Below are positions 63,388-64,000 of a DNA stretch of 64,000 bases, one piece after another (the first letter of the stretch is position 1; each line of letters begins with the position of its first letter). This stretch comes from Silurus meridionalis (taxonomy: Eukaryota; Chordata; Actinopteri; Siluriformes; Siluridae). The position numbers were made by a program, and so were the translations under genes. The DNA lies in NCBI RefSeq assembly GCF_014805685.1, contig NC_060906.1:9396346-9460345 (forward strand), given 5' to 3'. The notes beneath the pieces are model-generated. The model ran no database searches, was not told the origin of the DNA, and was given only the letters and a program-made list of their open reading frames with translations.

Positions 63388-64000
63388 TGGTAGCTCAGTG
63401 GGTTAAGGCTTGTGCCTGAACATGGTCCTTAATATAGTCCACGCTGGTGATAAGGTTTCAAAGCCAGTCCTACATGCCTTCTTTCTTACTGCGCTGGCAT
63501 GAAACAAAGTATGAACCCTCCAAAAAGCACACATGCTTTTCAGCAGTGGTCGCTCAGTGGTTTAAGGCTTGTGCCTCATCTAAACATGCATCCCAGTCTG
63601 ATCTCTTCCATGGTTTAGTGGGTTAAGGCTGGTGTCTCACTGATAGTGAGGATCAGGGTTTGAATCCTGCTTTCTGCCTGCTAGTTGCGATGTAGGTTAT
63701 GTTCCTGCTTCCTAAATCTTTCTTTAGCTTTATATTCTTGTGTTGACGGTTTAAAGGTAGATAGACCTGCTCTAAACAACCTTCCTGGCCTGTCTTCCCT
63801 GATGGTTCAGTAGGTTAAATCAGGTGTCTTGCTTTTGGTGGGGTTCAGGGTTCGAATCCTGCTTTCTGCCTGCCAGTCACGATCAGGATTCACTTCCTAC
63901 ATCTTTCTTTACAATATATTTTTGTTTTTAATGGGTTGAAAAGAAAGATAGACCTGCTCTAAATAAGCTTCCTAGCCTGTCCTCACCAATGGTTCAATGG
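63388..64000 (+). repeat. diverged tandem repeat with tRNA-like A/B boxes
   Basis: A-box-like GTGGTAGCTCAGTGGGTTAAGG variants start near 63391, 63551, 63611, 63803 and 63990. The last three are about 190 bases apart and share AGATAGACCTGCTCTAAA and CTTCCT.GCCTGTC. B-box-like GGTTTGAATCC (63657) and GGTTCGAATCC (63850) follow in those units. Continues past the window edge. Confidence 0.7.

Overview
This window is nuclear DNA of a vertebrate, almost certainly a teleost fish. The two best-resolved genes are multi-exon vertebrate genes with GT-AG introns. The rest is AT-rich and full of (CA)n, (TA)n and (GA)n microsatellites. Its mobile elements are typical of fish: Tc1-like transposons and their MITEs, hAT remnants, RTE- and L2-type LINE fragments, a broken Ty3/gypsy element, tRNA-derived SINEs. 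An ostariophysan such as a catfish is plausible, but the sequence alone does not settle the species.

Layout. Positions 1-14,000 hold no gene I can identify. They contain a decayed retroelement gag fragment (about 2.0-2.96 kb), a 1.37-kb structure bounded by perfect 86-bp inverted repeats (3755-5120), an RTE LINE 3' end (8.05-8.44 kb), and a CpG-rich stretch with NRF1- and ETS-like motifs (8.7-10.2 kb) that looks like a promoter without a recognisable gene. Positions 14,419-22,720 on the minus strand carry neuromedin U (nmu) in eight phase-compatible coding exons, assembled here by hand. They encode a 148-residue precursor with a KR-bounded precursor-related peptide and a C-terminal peptide ending YFLYRPRN followed by the amidation/cleavage signal GRR. 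Positions 22.9-40.5 kb form the interval between nmu and exoc1, which are head to head as in mammals. It is filled with a deleted gypsy element, a Tc1 remnant, an L2-like LINE, RTE fragments and some apparently unique sequence, one piece of which (30.34-30.62 kb) could be a conserved non-coding element.

Positions 40.56-57.56 kb on the plus strand carry exoc1 (exocyst complex component 1, SEC3) complete: an ETS-motif promoter with a non-coding first exon, then 18 coding exons giving 893 residues (mammalian form 894). Extra exon candidates are a 12-nt microexon (44,017-44,028), the small 45-nt exon known to be alternative in mammals (51,406-51,450), and two in-phase exons (46,115-46,183 and 46,331-46,408) that would end a short isoform of about 406 residues. 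Three acceptors have a (GT)n microsatellite where the polypyrimidine tract should be, and one intron has a GC donor.

At 58,349-58,648 a CpG-rich first exon encodes the cytoplasmic tail and membrane anchor of chst14 (dermatan 4-O-sulfotransferase 1). It ends in a splice donor, although I recall the mammalian gene as single-exon. The rest of chst14 is not in the window. The right end holds Tc1 and hAT remnants, a CAGA/GATA tetranucleotide array, and a diverged tandem repeat with tRNA-like A- and B-box motifs that runs off the edge.

The three genes do not form one pathway: nmu is a secreted neuropeptide precursor, exoc1 a vesicle-tethering subunit, chst14 a Golgi sulfotransferase.
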